Shown here one piece after another: positions 53,902-62,971 of a stretch of DNA of 64,000 nucleotides. The position numbers and the translations under genes are program-made. Numbering within the stretch: the stretch's first letter is position 1; each line of letters starts with the position of its first letter. A model generated the notes under the pieces. It made no database searches. It saw only the letters and a list, made by a program, of their open reading frames with translations, and had not been told where the DNA came from. Origin of the DNA: Ignavibacteriota bacterium (lineage in GTDB: Bacteria; Bacteroidota; Ignavibacteria; Ignavibacteriales; Ignavibacteriaceae); the NCBI GenBank assembly GCA_013285405.1, contig CP053446.1, positions 2,775,001-2,839,000 of the forward strand, in the 5' to 3' direction.

Positions 53902-54750
53902 TTAAAGTTTCGGAGTTGCAATGAAGTTAACACCAGCGGGAATTGTTTTCAGATCAATATTTTCTGCTTCACATTGGTAACCAAACTCTTTTAAAATTTT
54001 TAATGATTCAATTGAAGATTCAAAATGATCTCCACCCAGTTCTAAATATATTGTTGGTTTATGTTTTTTAATTGTCTCTTTAGCACCTCGTAACACTTGA
54101 GGTTCATATCCTTCGGTATCAATTTTTATAAAAGAAATTCGTTCCGAGATATTATTCGAAAATTTATCAAGAGTTGTAATCTTAATTTCTTCAACAATAA
54201 AATCATTTTTATCCTGTGTGACTATCGAACTTAAACCGGACTGTTTTGGATTGAAGTAGAGCGAAGTAGCGCCTTCCTGTTCACCTAGAGCAAGATTAAT
54301 GATCTCAACATTTTTAAGATTATTTATTTTTACAGTAGATGACAATTTTTTACTGAGTCTCCCTGATGGTTCGAATGAATAGATTTTTCCCGAATCATTC
54401 ATCAAATTGTTGAGGATCAACACAAAAAATCCCATATTGCCGCCAACATCAATAACTGTATCACCCTTCTTAATATATTTTTCAATTTTATCTCGCTCTT
54501 CATTGAACATTCTATCCCAGCAGGCGTGATATAATATTTCACCCCGGTCTCTTCGATTATAAAAATTGAAATAATAATTACCATGATTGACTGTTATGCT
54601 TTCATTACCAATTCCTTTTTTCAATTCTAGTTTAATACCGGTAAAAAAACATTTTGATTCAAAGCTAATCGTATTAAAGATTGCATTTAACGTATTCGAC
54701 AAACCCCTTTTCTTAATACTGGAATTAATTTTTTTTATTGCATTTATCAT
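53902..54750 (-). CDS. FkbM-family SAM-dependent methyltransferase
   Basis: A 282-residue Rossmann-fold methyltransferase of the FkbM type, which methylates hydroxyls on sugars, polyketides or lipids. Motif I is DTVIDVGGNMGFFVLIL (about residues 95-111), with the acidic residue of motif II in IYSFEPSGRL (about 123-132); ISFIKIDTEGYEPQVLRGAKETIKKHKPTIYLEL (about 205-238) is the family hallmark. It lies 23 bp upstream of the racemase gene on the same strand and could share its transcript, but no glycan genes accompany it and the substrate is unknown. The N-terminal 60 residues are basic, without a signal peptide. Confidence 0.88.
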   Translation of the reverse strand: MINAIKKINSSIKKRGLSNTLNAIFNTISFESKCFFTGIKLELKKGIGNESITVNHGNYYFNFYNRRDRGEILYHACWDRMFNEERDKIEKYIKKGDTVIDVGGNMGFFVLILNNLMNDSGKIYSFEPSGRLSKKLSSTVKINNLKNVEIINLALGEQEGATSLYFNPKQSGLSSIVTQDKNDFIVEEIKITTLDKFSNNISERISFIKIDTEGYEPQVLRGAKETIKKHKPTIYLELGGDHFESSIESLKILKEFGYQCEAENIDLKTIPAGVNFIATPKL

Positions 54751-55050
54751 CTATAAAACAGCTCATCTTGAACAGAAAATTATTAGAACTAAATTTAAGC
54801 TATGTAAAATTAACGAATTTTAGATTGCCGGGTTAATTTTGAAGTAAGTTTTTTGATATTCTTACTTGAATCAGATTACTGTTAAGCTAAGGTAATTTCT
54901 GAAAAAGTTTTTGACGAATGCAATTAAAAGATAAAAACAAAGGATGATAAACTCTTCGGCGAATATTTCCTTGCCTGTCTGCACCAATAAGTTTAATTTT
55001 TCGTATAAATAATTTCATTTTTTGTAAAGCTATCATCAAACGAGAGTATC
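54751..55050. other. Gene-free divergent intergenic region
   Basis: About 300 bases between the divergent FkbM and ftcD genes. I see no credible open frame, hairpin terminator or repeat. It should hold the promoters of both flanking genes, but no well-spaced -35/-10 pair is convincing. Confidence 0.4.
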
Positions 55051-56880
55051 ATGTCCGAAAAGCTTATCGAATGTGTCCCTAATTTCTCAGAAGGGCAGCG
55101 ACCTGAAATAATAAAACAAATCACAGACGAAATTGAAAATGTTGAAGGTGTAAAACTGCTTGATGTAGATCCCGGTTTCGATATGAACCGCACTGTTGTA
55201 ACTTTTATTGGTTCGCCAGAAGCAGTTAAAAAAGCTGCATTCAATTCCATTAAAAAAGCAGCTGAGCTGATTGATATGAGCAAGCACAAAGGATCACATC
55301 CGCGAATGGGTGCGACTGATGTTTGTCCATTTGTTCCTGTAACCGGAGTTACAACTGAAGAATGCATTGAACTTTCTAAAGAAGTTGCAAAAAAAGTTGG
55401 TGAAGAACTTAGTATCCCTGTTTATCTTTATGAAAAATCTGCAAGCAAACCTGAAAGAGAAAATCTTGCAAAAATTCGTCAGGGTGAGTATGAAGCGCTT
55501 GAAGAAAAATTAAAAAAACCAGAATGGAAACCTGATTTTGGCCCGACAAAGTTTAATGCAAAAGCAGGTGGGACAGTAATAGGAGTTAGAGAATTTCTGA
55601 TTGCTTACAATATTAATCTGAATACCCGCGAAGTTAATCACGCAACTGACATAGCTTTTGAAATCAGAGAAAAGGGAAGATCAGCACGCAGAATTAACAA
55701 TGGAAATTTTTACTATAAAAGTGATGACATTCTGAAATATGAAAAGGGAAATTATCCTTGCGGTGATTGTGATTTTGTTGGAAAGACAATAAAAGAAACT
55801 ATTGATCATTGTAAAATAAAACACAATTATGATCTTGCTGATATTCTTGAGCAGCATGGAATTGATCCTGCAAAACCTGAAGGTCAGTCAGTTAAAAAAC
55901 CAGGTAAGTTTAAACACTGTAAAGCCATTGGCTGGATGGTTCCGAAATATGATCGAGCACAGATTTCAATTAATCTCACCAATTATAAAGTGACTTCGAT
56001 GCATCATGTTCTTGAAGAGACAAGAAAACTTGCTTTTGAAAGAGGACTTGTAGTTACCGGAAGTGAAGTGGTTGGAATGGTTCCTTATCCGGCATTACTT
56101 GAAACAGGAAAATTTTATCTGAAGCAGCAGCATCGTTCGGTTGGAATTCCGGTAAAAGATATTTTGAATACTGCTGTTCAGTCACTGGGTTTGAATGATG
56201 TCTCTGAATTTAAAATTGAAGAACGAGTTCTCGGACTTCCCAAAAATCTTGAAACAGCATTAGCAGAAATGAAGCTGACAGATTTTATTGACGAAGTCTC
56301 ACGTGAATCTCCTGCGCCAGGTGGTGGATCGATTGCTGCATTAGCTGGAGCTTTAGGCGCATCATTATCATCAATGGTCAGCAATCTTACAGCAAATAAA
56401 CGAGGAAGTGATACTGTTGATAAAATTCTAAATGATACTGCAGAACAATGTCAGCAAATTAAAGAAGCACTTGTTAAAGCAATCGATGAAGATACAAATG
56501 CGTTTAATTCATATATGAATGCTCGTCGTCTTCCAAATAAATCCGCTGAAGAAAAGAAAATCAGAGAAGAAGCAATGCAGGCTGGATTAAAACAAGCAGT
56601 TATGGTTCCATTAAATACTGCAAAACAAAGTCTAAGAGCAATTGAAATTGCAGAAGTTGTTGCAAAGAACGGCAATCCAAATTCAATTACCGATGTTGGT
56701 GTTGGCGCACACATCGCTTACACCGGAGTTCTTGGTGGTATTTACAACGTACTGATCAATCTTAAAGATATTAAGGATCAAAAGTTTGTTGATGAGATGA
56801 GAAAGACTTGTGCTGAGTTGAAGGAAAAAGCGCAGAAGAAATTAAATGAAGTCTTAAGTTTTGTAGAGAGTAAATTATAA
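55051..56880 (+). CDS. ftcD: Bifunctional glutamate formimidoyltransferase / formimidoyl-THF cyclodeaminase with zinc-finger-like insert
   Basis: A 609-residue enzyme of histidine breakdown: it transfers the formimino group of formiminoglutamate to tetrahydrofolate, then releases ammonia to give methenyl-THF. Residues about 1-180 are the formiminotransferase N domain (IECVPNFSEGQRPEII, SHPRMGATDVCPFVP with catalytic-type H83). The C subdomain (about 181-390) is interrupted at about 212-292 by an insert carrying C237, C240, H253 and H258 with the exact C-x2-C-x12-H-x4-H spacing of a zinc finger. Residues about 405-600 are the cyclodeaminase (ESPAPGGGSIAALAGALGA). It is longer than the mammalian enzyme (about 541) by roughly this insert. 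No hut genes adjoin it. Confidence 0.93.
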   Translation: MSEKLIECVPNFSEGQRPEIIKQITDEIENVEGVKLLDVDPGFDMNRTVVTFIGSPEAVKKAAFNSIKKAAELIDMSKHKGSHPRMGATDVCPFVPVTGVTTEECIELSKEVAKKVGEELSIPVYLYEKSASKPERENLAKIRQGEYEALEEKLKKPEWKPDFGPTKFNAKAGGTVIGVREFLIAYNINLNTREVNHATDIAFEIREKGRSARRINNGNFYYKSDDILKYEKGNYPCGDCDFVGKTIKETIDHCKIKHNYDLADILEQHGIDPAKPEGQSVKKPGKFKHCKAIGWMVPKYDRAQISINLTNYKVTSMHHVLEETRKLAFERGLVVTGSEVVGMVPYPALLETGKFYLKQQHRSVGIPVKDILNTAVQSLGLNDVSEFKIEERVLGLPKNLETALAEMKLTDFIDEVSRESPAPGGGSIAALAGALGASLSSMVSNLTANKRGSDTVDKILNDTAEQCQQIKEALVKAIDEDTNAFNSYMNARRLPNKSAEEKKIREEAMQAGLKQAVMVPLNTAKQSLRAIEIAEVVAKNGNPNSITDVGVGAHIAYTGVLGGIYNVLINLKDIKDQKFVDEMRKTCAELKEKAQKKLNEVLSFVESKL

Positions 56881-56998
56881 GAAAATATTGTTTTTCCCTT
56901 TTATTTATTGACATTTCCGCTTAAGGAATATCAGATCGGAATCTTCCCAAACTTCTAAAATTTTATAATTAATACCTTATAATCAGATGGAGTTATAA

Positions 56999-59900
56999 AT
57001 GAAAAAGTATTTTTCTGTTTTTATATTTTTTGTTTTTTCAATCAGCTTATTTTGTCAGTCGGAGGAACTAACCCGTCTTCTTCGCTTCCCTGATATCAGC
57101 AAGGATAAAATTGCTTTTGTTTATGCTGGAGATATCTGGATTGTTGATGCAAACGGTGGAACAGCAAGACAACTTACTTCACACAAAGGTATTGAACTCT
57201 TTCCAAAATTTTCTCCCGATGGAAAATGGATTGCTTTCTCTGCTGAGTATTCAGGAAACAGACAGGTTTATATTATTTCCGTTGATGGCGGAACTCCGAC
57301 TCAGTTAACTTACTACAATGATGTTGGAATAATGCCACCACGTGGTGGATTTGATTACCAGGTTCTTGGCTGGACACCAGACGGGAAAAATGTACTCTTC
57401 AGAGGAAACAGACTTCCGTGGGGAGAAAGAATGGGAAAATATTTTCTCGTTCCAATTGCTGGTGGATTTGAAACTCCTCTGCAAATTCCTGAAGGCGGCG
57501 GTGGAATGTTATCTCCTGATGGAACAAAAATGGTTTACACTCCGATAGAACGCGAATGGAGAACCTGGAAAAGATATCGCGGTGGTCGTGCACAGGATGT
57601 CTGGATTTATGATTTAAAAAATAATACCACTGAAAAAATTACAGATTGGCTTGGAACAGATAATCAACCAATGTGGATTGGAGAAAAAATTTATTTCACT
57701 TCTGACAGAACCGGAACTCTTAATCTTTATTCTTACGATCTCACTTCAAAACAAACTTCTTCTCTAACTGATTTTGATAATTATGATGTTCTCTGGCCAT
57801 CAGCAGGTGATGATAAAATTGTTTATGAGAATGGCGGATACATTTATAAATATGATATCACAACAAATAAATATGAATTAGTGCCAATAAAAGTATTTGG
57901 TGATTTTCCGGGAACATTTCCTTATATAAAAAATTTAAAAGACCACGTCAATTGGTTTGAAATTTCTCCAACAGGAAAAAGAGCATTGCTTGAAGCAAGA
58001 GGAGATGTTTTTACAGTACCTGCTGAGAATGGTGAAATAATTAATATAACTCAAACTCCGGGGATAAGAGAAATAGATCCAGTCTGGTCACCCGATGGAA
58101 AATGGATTGCATATCTATCTGATAGAACTGGTGAGTATGAAATCTATACAAAATCTTCTGATGGAAGTGGTGAGGAAAAACAAATTACTAATGACGGAAC
58201 TATCTGGAGGTTTTCTCCCGTCTGGTCACCTGATAGTAAGCAAATTGCTTTCGCTGATAAAAATCAAAAACTATGGTATGTAAATGTTGATGATGGAAAT
58301 CAAATCGAAGTTGATCATAGTAATTATAATGATATAACAGATTATAAATGGTCACCGGATAGTAAATGGTTAACCTATACTAAAAGTGATGAATCAAGGA
58401 TGGGTTCAATCTGGATTTATTCACTTGATAAAAAAGAAATTACAAAACTGACAAGCAGTCTAACTGATGAATTCAATCCGGTTTTCAGTAAAGACGGAAA
58501 GTATATTTATTTCTTTTCAAATCGTGATTTCAATCTGGAGTTCAGCAGTTGGGAATTTAATTACGTTTACACAAATCCAACAAGAGTTTATTGCGCTGCA
58601 TTAAACAATGATGTCCCAGCTTTATTTCAACCCAAAAATGATGAAGAAATCACGAACAATGAATCAAAAGAGAATAATGATACTGGCGAGGTTGTAGTCA
58701 AAATTGATCCTGAAAATTTTGAAAACAGAATTAACGTCCTACCGGGGAAATCAGGAAATTATTCTTCACTTTATCCAACAGAAAAAGGAGTCGCATATAT
58801 TTTTCAAAATGACTCAGGTTCCAGATTAAAATTATTCAATCAAAAAGACGAGAAAGAAACAGCTATCCTTGAAGATATCGGAAATTATTTGGTCTCATCT
58901 GATGGAAAGAAAATAATTTATAGTAAAGGTTCTGATTACGGAATAATTGATATAAAAGAAAATCAGAAAAACACTGATGGAAGAATTGATCTTAGCAAAT
59001 TGGATGTAAAAATATTTCCGAAAGCAGAATGGGAAGAAATTTTTGTTGATGGCTGGCGGCTTTTACGTGATTGGTTCTACGATGCAAATATGCATGGGGT
59101 TGATTGGAATGAAATGAAGGAAAAATATGGTCAACTCGTTCCTTATGTTTCTCACCGAATGGATCTAGATTATATCTTTGGTGAACTCGGCGGTGAGCTA
59201 AACTCAGGTCATGTTTATGTTGACTGGGGAGATTTTGAAAGAGTGAAGAGAATAGATAGTGGTTTACTTGGCTGTGAACTCGAAGCTGATCCATCAGGTT
59301 TTTTTAAGATTACAAAAATTTATAAAGGGGAAAACTGGCATTCAGATTTTCGTTCTCCGCTGACAGAACATGGTGTTGATGTAAAGGAAGGTGATTTCAT
59401 TATTGCTATTAATGGGCAGGAAGTGAAGACAAATGAAAATCCATATAAATTTCTTGAGAATAAAGCTGGTATTGTAATTACACTTCTGGTTAATAGTAAA
59501 CCTTCAAAGGATGGTGCAAGAGAAGAAAAAGTAAAACCAATTAGCAATGAAGGAAATCTTCGTTATCTCGATTGGGTGAATTCAAGAATGAAAATAGTTG
59601 ATGAATTATCTGGTGGTAAAATTGGATACATTCATATTCCTAACACTGCAGTCGAAGGCAACAGGGAATTATTTAAATATTTTTATCCACAGACAAATAA
59701 AGAAGCATTGATTATTGACGATCGTTACAATGGCGGCGGATTTGTTCCTGACAGGATGATAGAACTTGTTTCCAGAAAAACTTTGAATTACTGGGTAAGA
59801 CGCGGAACCGAACCAACTCCTGTTCCGGGATTTGTAATGGATGGACCTAAAGTTTGTTTGATAAATGGTTATTCAAGTTCGGGTGGTGATGCTTTCCCAT

Positions 59901-60223
59901 ATTACTTCAGAGAAAAAAATCTCGGTAAAATTATCGGTACACGTACCTGGGGTGGGTTAATTGGTCTTTCAGGTAATCCAAATTTAATGGATGGAGGCTC
60001 GATTAGTATTCCGACTTTCAGGTTTTTAGATACAAATGGAAACTGGGCAGTTGAGAACGAAGGTGTTTATCCAGATATAGAAGTTCTTGATCGTGCTGAT
60101 CTGGTAGTGAAAGGAGAAGATCCATCTTTGGAAAAAGCAGTTGAAGTTTTATTAGAGGAATTGAAAAATAATCCTCCGAAGAAATTGGTTGTTCCGCCTC
60201 CACCGGATGAATCGAAGAAATAA
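56999..60223 (+). CDS. Tricorn-like S41-family protease with beta-propeller and PDZ domain
   Basis: A 1074-residue exported protease. A signal peptide ends near LFCQ (residue 20). Residues about 25-620 carry WD40/TolB-like (PD40) propeller repeats such as FSPDGKWIAFSAEYSG and WSPDGKWIAYLSDRTGEYEIY, arranged as the two propellers known from tricorn protease. A helical C1 region (DGWRLLRDWFYDANMHGVDW) follows, then a PDZ domain (about 755-850) and the S41 catalytic domain (about 865-1030), with the nucleophile Ser in NGYSSSGGDAFPYY (959-961 region) and IGTRTWGG. It degrades peptides in the periplasm or outside the cell. The Pro/Lys tail (NNPPKKLVVPPPPDESKK) is typical of the family. Confidence 0.92.
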   Translation: MKKYFSVFIFFVFSISLFCQSEELTRLLRFPDISKDKIAFVYAGDIWIVDANGGTARQLTSHKGIELFPKFSPDGKWIAFSAEYSGNRQVYIISVDGGTPTQLTYYNDVGIMPPRGGFDYQVLGWTPDGKNVLFRGNRLPWGERMGKYFLVPIAGGFETPLQIPEGGGGMLSPDGTKMVYTPIEREWRTWKRYRGGRAQDVWIYDLKNNTTEKITDWLGTDNQPMWIGEKIYFTSDRTGTLNLYSYDLTSKQTSSLTDFDNYDVLWPSAGDDKIVYENGGYIYKYDITTNKYELVPIKVFGDFPGTFPYIKNLKDHVNWFEISPTGKRALLEARGDVFTVPAENGEIINITQTPGIREIDPVWSPDGKWIAYLSDRTGEYEIYTKSSDGSGEEKQITNDGTIWRFSPVWSPDSKQIAFADKNQKLWYVNVDDGNQIEVDHSNYNDITDYKWSPDSKWLTYTKSDESRMGSIWIYSLDKKEITKLTSSLTDEFNPVFSKDGKYIYFFSNRDFNLEFSSWEFNYVYTNPTRVYCAALNNDVPALFQPKNDEEITNNESKENNDTGEVVVKIDPENFENRINVLPGKSGNYSSLYPTEKGVAYIFQNDSGSRLKLFNQKDEKETAILEDIGNYLVSSDGKKIIYSKGSDYGIIDIKENQKNTDGRIDLSKLDVKIFPKAEWEEIFVDGWRLLRDWFYDANMHGVDWNEMKEKYGQLVPYVSHRMDLDYIFGELGGELNSGHVYVDWGDFERVKRIDSGLLGCELEADPSGFFKITKIYKGENWHSDFRSPLTEHGVDVKEGDFIIAINGQEVKTNENPYKFLENKAGIVITLLVNSKPSKDGAREEKVKPISNEGNLRYLDWVNSRMKIVDELSGGKIGYIHIPNTAVEGNRELFKYFYPQTNKEALIIDDRYNGGGFVPDRMIELVSRKTLNYWVRRGTEPTPVPGFVMDGPKVCLINGYSSSGGDAFPYYFREKNLGKIIGTRTWGGLIGLSGNPNLMDGGSISIPTFRFLDTNGNWAVENEGVYPDIEVLDRADLVVKGEDPSLEKAVEVLLEELKNNPPKKLVVPPPPDESKK

Positions 60224-60235
60224 ATGGCCCCACTC

Positions 60236-60280
60236 CTCCGAAGGAGTCCTATGGACCGTCCTCTCCCCAAAGGGGAGAGG
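60236..60280. repeat. Double mini-hairpin element plus CCTCTCCCC palindrome
   Basis: CTCC-gaa-GGAG immediately followed by TCC-tat-GGA (60236-60255) is the same two-hairpin design as the insert in the tRNA-derived array and the element at 61642-61662. It is followed by a perfect 9-bp palindrome CCTCTCCCC-aaa-GGGGAGAGG (60260-60280). Confidence 0.65.
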
Positions 60281-60304
60281 TGGAACCTTTTCAAGAAATT
60301 ATAG

Positions 60305-60930
60305 CCCCGTGCTTCAGCACGGGGATAGAATAATACAAAACGGATTTGGCTTTAGCCAAACCAACTAAAATTAGTTTAAATTCTCAAATCCATATTTCTT
60401 CTTAAACTCATCAAGTTCTTCAAGAAAACTTTTTATACGATGATGTTCTTCCTGATTATCGATATGCTTTCTAACTTTATCAAGAATGGATTTACTTACA
60501 GAAAGTGCAATGTAGTCATCCTGCCATCCGAACTTACCTTTTATCACTTGACTTTTATTTACCCATTGTGATGATTCACCTTTAATCAACTGAACTATTT
60601 TACTGATTGTTTGATCGGTTCCAAGAGATATTAATAAATGAATGTGATCATCTGTGCAATTGATACTATCAATAAATATTTCTTTTTCTTTTGCATTAGA
60701 TTTTATATGCTGAATCAGAATTAGTTTAAGTCCTTTTGCTATGATTTTTGACCTGTTTTTTGTTGACCAAATAACATGAAGATAAATGTTTATAAAACGC
60801 ATTGTGTATAGACTATTTGATATTAAAATATTGGATAATTTAGGAATAGAAATCTTAAATAGAAAGTTTTGGCTAAAGCCATAAGTGCCGGTGTGCTATT
60901 TTATTTTTAACCCCGACTTGAAAGTCGGGG
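60305..60930 (-). mobile_element. REP-associated tyrosine transposase (RAYT) locus with flanking palindromes
   Basis: The transposase gene is bracketed by two palindrome types on each side in inverted order: left CCCCGTGC-ttca-GCACGGGG (60305-60324) and TTTGGC-ttta-GCCAAA (60345-60360); right TGGC-taaa-GCCA (60870-60881) and CCCCGACT-tgaa-AGTCGGGG (60911-60930). The outer palindromes are both next to a TAGAATAATA-like sequence. This is the usual layout of a RAYT gene inside the REP elements it mobilises. Confidence 0.8.
60371..60802 (-). CDS. IS200/REP-associated Y1 transposase
   Basis: A 143-residue single-strand DNA transposase of the HUH-Y1 class. The His-hydrophobic-His metal motif is H53-I-H55 in CTDDHIHLLISL, and the nucleophilic Tyr is Y97 in FGWQDDYIALSVS; HVIWSTKNR near the start and NQEEHHR near the end are family markers. 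The length and sequence are typical of REP-associated transposases that are kept as single-copy genes and act on flanking palindromes, not of multi-copy IS200 elements. The frame is complete. It is preceded and followed by REP-type palindromes and is probably still functional. Confidence 0.9.
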   Translation of the reverse strand: MRFINIYLHVIWSTKNRSKIIAKGLKLILIQHIKSNAKEKEIFIDSINCTDDHIHLLISLGTDQTISKIVQLIKGESSQWVNKSQVIKGKFGWQDDYIALSVSKSILDKVRKHIDNQEEHHRIKSFLEELDEFKKKYGFENLN

Positions 60931-60938
60931 CTATTATT

Positions 60939-61418
60939 CTATTCATCACTCTCAACTTCGAACTTAACAATCACGTAACCTTTCCAGGTTTCATAAGCTG
61001 CGAAGAGAACTCCAACTAAAACAGAAATCATTCCTAAGAGAAATAGAATTGTGATGAAACTATTTATTTTTGTTACTTCAAATAAGTATCCGAATCCAAT
61101 AAGTAAAGAAGTCAATACAAATAATGCAACAGCAAGAGTATATGACAGAACTGCATTTCTCACCAGACCGACCCGATAAGTCAGCTTTTCAAGCTGCTTG
61201 GTAATACTTTCAAATCTTACGTTTTCCTGGAAACTGAATTCTTTATCACCAAGTTTGTGAAGCGCTCGTCTTCGTTCTTCATTCAAAAGACGAATTCTGT
61301 TTACCACCAAAGAATATTTATTATTCATTGCGAGAAGAAGAAGTCCGCACGCAGAGATCATTAATCCCGGTGCAAGCATTAGCTGAATTATTTCAACGAT
61401 GGATGATACGTCTGGCAT
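60939..61418 (-). CDS. DUF2721 membrane protein
   Basis: A 159-residue inner-membrane protein when started at the ATG at 61418 (MPDVSSIVEIIQLMLAPG). An in-frame start 75 bases upstream would extend it into an interspersed repeat, so I reject that. The family pattern is visible: one N-terminal helix with APGLMISACGLLLLAMNNKYS, the conserved cytoplasmic basic loop VVNRIRLLNEERRRAL, and two C-terminal helices (VLSYTLAVALFVLTSLLIGFG and ITILFLLGMISVLVGVLF). Function of DUF2721 is unknown. It is flanked by repeats on both sides and stands alone. Confidence 0.85.
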   Translation of the reverse strand: MPDVSSIVEIIQLMLAPGLMISACGLLLLAMNNKYSLVVNRIRLLNEERRRALHKLGDKEFSFQENVRFESITKQLEKLTYRVGLVRNAVLSYTLAVALFVLTSLLIGFGYLFEVTKINSFITILFLLGMISVLVGVLFAAYETWKGYVIVKFEVESDE

Positions 61419-61474
61419 TGTTCTTAAAATTTGTTGAAGTAAATATAATGAAAAGTGAAAGATGCATTTGATCT

Positions 61475-61682
61475 GAGTCATCACGAGTTCCATCAGAGTT
61501 GAAACGAAGTGATCTCAAATTTAGTTTAGATTGTTTCGCTAATCACTCGCAATGACAGACTGAAAAGCCATCACGATGAGTATTTTTCTATATAGAGTCA
61601 TCCCGAACTCGGTTCGGGATCTCTTATACTTATGAGATGCTGTCCAAAGGACTCCTTTGGAGAAACAAGTTCAGCATGACTA
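61475..61682. repeat. Mosaic of interspersed palindromic repeats
   Basis: This 194-bp gene gap and the adjacent bases are almost wholly repeat-like: a GTCAT...GATCTC segment (61478-61515), a CGCTAATCACTCGCAATGAC segment, the perfect 9-bp palindrome ATCCCGAAC-tcg-GTTCGGGAT (61600-61620), and a GAGATGCTG...ACAAGTTCAGCATGAC element interrupted by the double mini-hairpin GTCC-aaa-GGAC / CTCC-ttt-GGAG (61642-61662). Such mosaics are common between genes in this phylum. Confidence 0.7.
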
Positions 61683-61687
61683 AATAA

Positions 61688-62812
61688 TTATCGTTCAAAT
61701 TCAAAATTCTTCTTTGAAGCCTGTTCTTTAATAAGCTTCAACATTGCTGCATCAAGCGTATTATCCTGAATGTTTTCTTTTTGTTGTTTTGCAATGAAGT
61801 CTCTTCTTTGCTGATCAAGTTCATTAATTTCTTTTTGAATTTTTTCTCGTTCATTTGCTTTTTGATCAACATATTCTTTTTGTTCTTCCTTCGTCATATT
61901 CTGCATTTCTTCCGGTAACTGATCTTTTGGAATATCATCAATATCAACTCCTTCTTTTTCTGCATCAACAAGATCCCACGATTCATTTTTGTACTGACCG
62001 CTTCCTTTTGTAATTGATCTCTCAACCATTACACTTGGAGAAAGATTACTTGCGTTATCATCCTGTGTTGATTGTCTTTGCTTCAATGTTTCGCCCTCGT
62101 AACCATAAGCTATGTAAGTAGAATTTAATTTTTGTCCAAGCTCAACAAGTCTGTCATCGTACGGAGTCGGGATATGAGCGATGTGACAGTCGCTGTCAAT
62201 ATTTAAATATTTTCCATTTGCAAGATCAGCACCATTTTTCCAAAAAGTTTGAACTCCTTCATTATAGTTACCACAAAAAATTGTATTTACTATTATATCT
62301 TTATTGCGAGCTGATTTGCATGCATCCTTGTAATCCTTTTCTCCCTGGTCGAATGGTTCATTTCCTGCAATGAATATTACTTTATAATTATTATCATCTT
62401 TATTCCATTTTAAATCTCGTAGAGCTTCTGAAATTACGGTTCCACAATATTCACTTCCTCCGTTTGTTTTGAGATTGAATAATTCTTCCGAGATTTTATC
62501 AAGATCATTTGTAAAGGGAGTGATAAGTCTTACATAACCTTCCATTGATGAAAGTCCGTCATTCCCGTATTCATACAATGCAACTGAAAGATTTGTTTTT
62601 TTACCATTGCATTTTGAACGGGACATTTCATTTACAATTTTCCAGAGTTGAGTTTTAGCCTGGTCAATTAATCCATCCATACTGTTACTTGTGTCCAGAA
62701 GAATGGCAAGCTGAATATTGCTGCTGGTTGGGTTTGAGTTTGATTTTGCAACATCCCCGAAAAGTGTGAAACTGATAAGAAAGCAAATGAACATAATTAA
62801 TGAGCTTTTCAT
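61688..62812 (-). CDS. Exported von Willebrand factor A domain protein
   Basis: A 374-residue secreted or periplasmic protein. A signal peptide ends near residue 25. The VWA domain (about 30-230) has the MIDAS metal motif DTSNSMDG (D-x-S-x-S), with a Thr/Gly site in LKTNGGSEYCG and IFIAGNEPFDQG. Six Cys lie in or near it (e.g. SKCNGKK, SEYCGT, KDACKSA, IFCGNY, SDCHIAH), suggesting disulphides and an extracytoplasmic site. The C-terminal third (about 290-374) is a charged coiled coil (EEMQNMTKEEQKEYVDQKA). It probably mediates protein contact in the envelope; no partner gene is adjacent. Confidence 0.85.
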   Translation of the reverse strand: MKSSLIMFICFLISFTLFGDVAKSNSNPTSSNIQLAILLDTSNSMDGLIDQAKTQLWKIVNEMSRSKCNGKKTNLSVALYEYGNDGLSSMEGYVRLITPFTNDLDKISEELFNLKTNGGSEYCGTVISEALRDLKWNKDDNNYKVIFIAGNEPFDQGEKDYKDACKSARNKDIIVNTIFCGNYNEGVQTFWKNGADLANGKYLNIDSDCHIAHIPTPYDDRLVELGQKLNSTYIAYGYEGETLKQRQSTQDDNASNLSPSVMVERSITKGSGQYKNESWDLVDAEKEGVDIDDIPKDQLPEEMQNMTKEEQKEYVDQKANEREKIQKEINELDQQRRDFIAKQQKENIQDNTLDAAMLKLIKEQASKKNFEFER

Positions 62813-62971
62813 TTTTAACTCCTTAATGAGTGATGAAATTTATTTTGTTGAGGGTTTAACTATTCAGGAAGGGAAAAGTTCCATGATGAGTTGGAATGAA
62901 AAGACGAAATATTTTTATATTAAATTTATGAAAATTAGAGAGGTTAAAAAGTATCAATAGCGCTTGGATAA

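Noticed and set aside
61419..61493. N-terminal extension of the DUF2721 gene
   Set aside because: The extra 25 codons run into an interspersed repeat, and the family N terminus starts at the internal ATG 61418.
62718..62960. Plus-strand 80-codon open frame across the VWA gene start
   Set aside because: It overlaps the signal-peptide coding end of the VWA gene, has no family features and no ribosome site.
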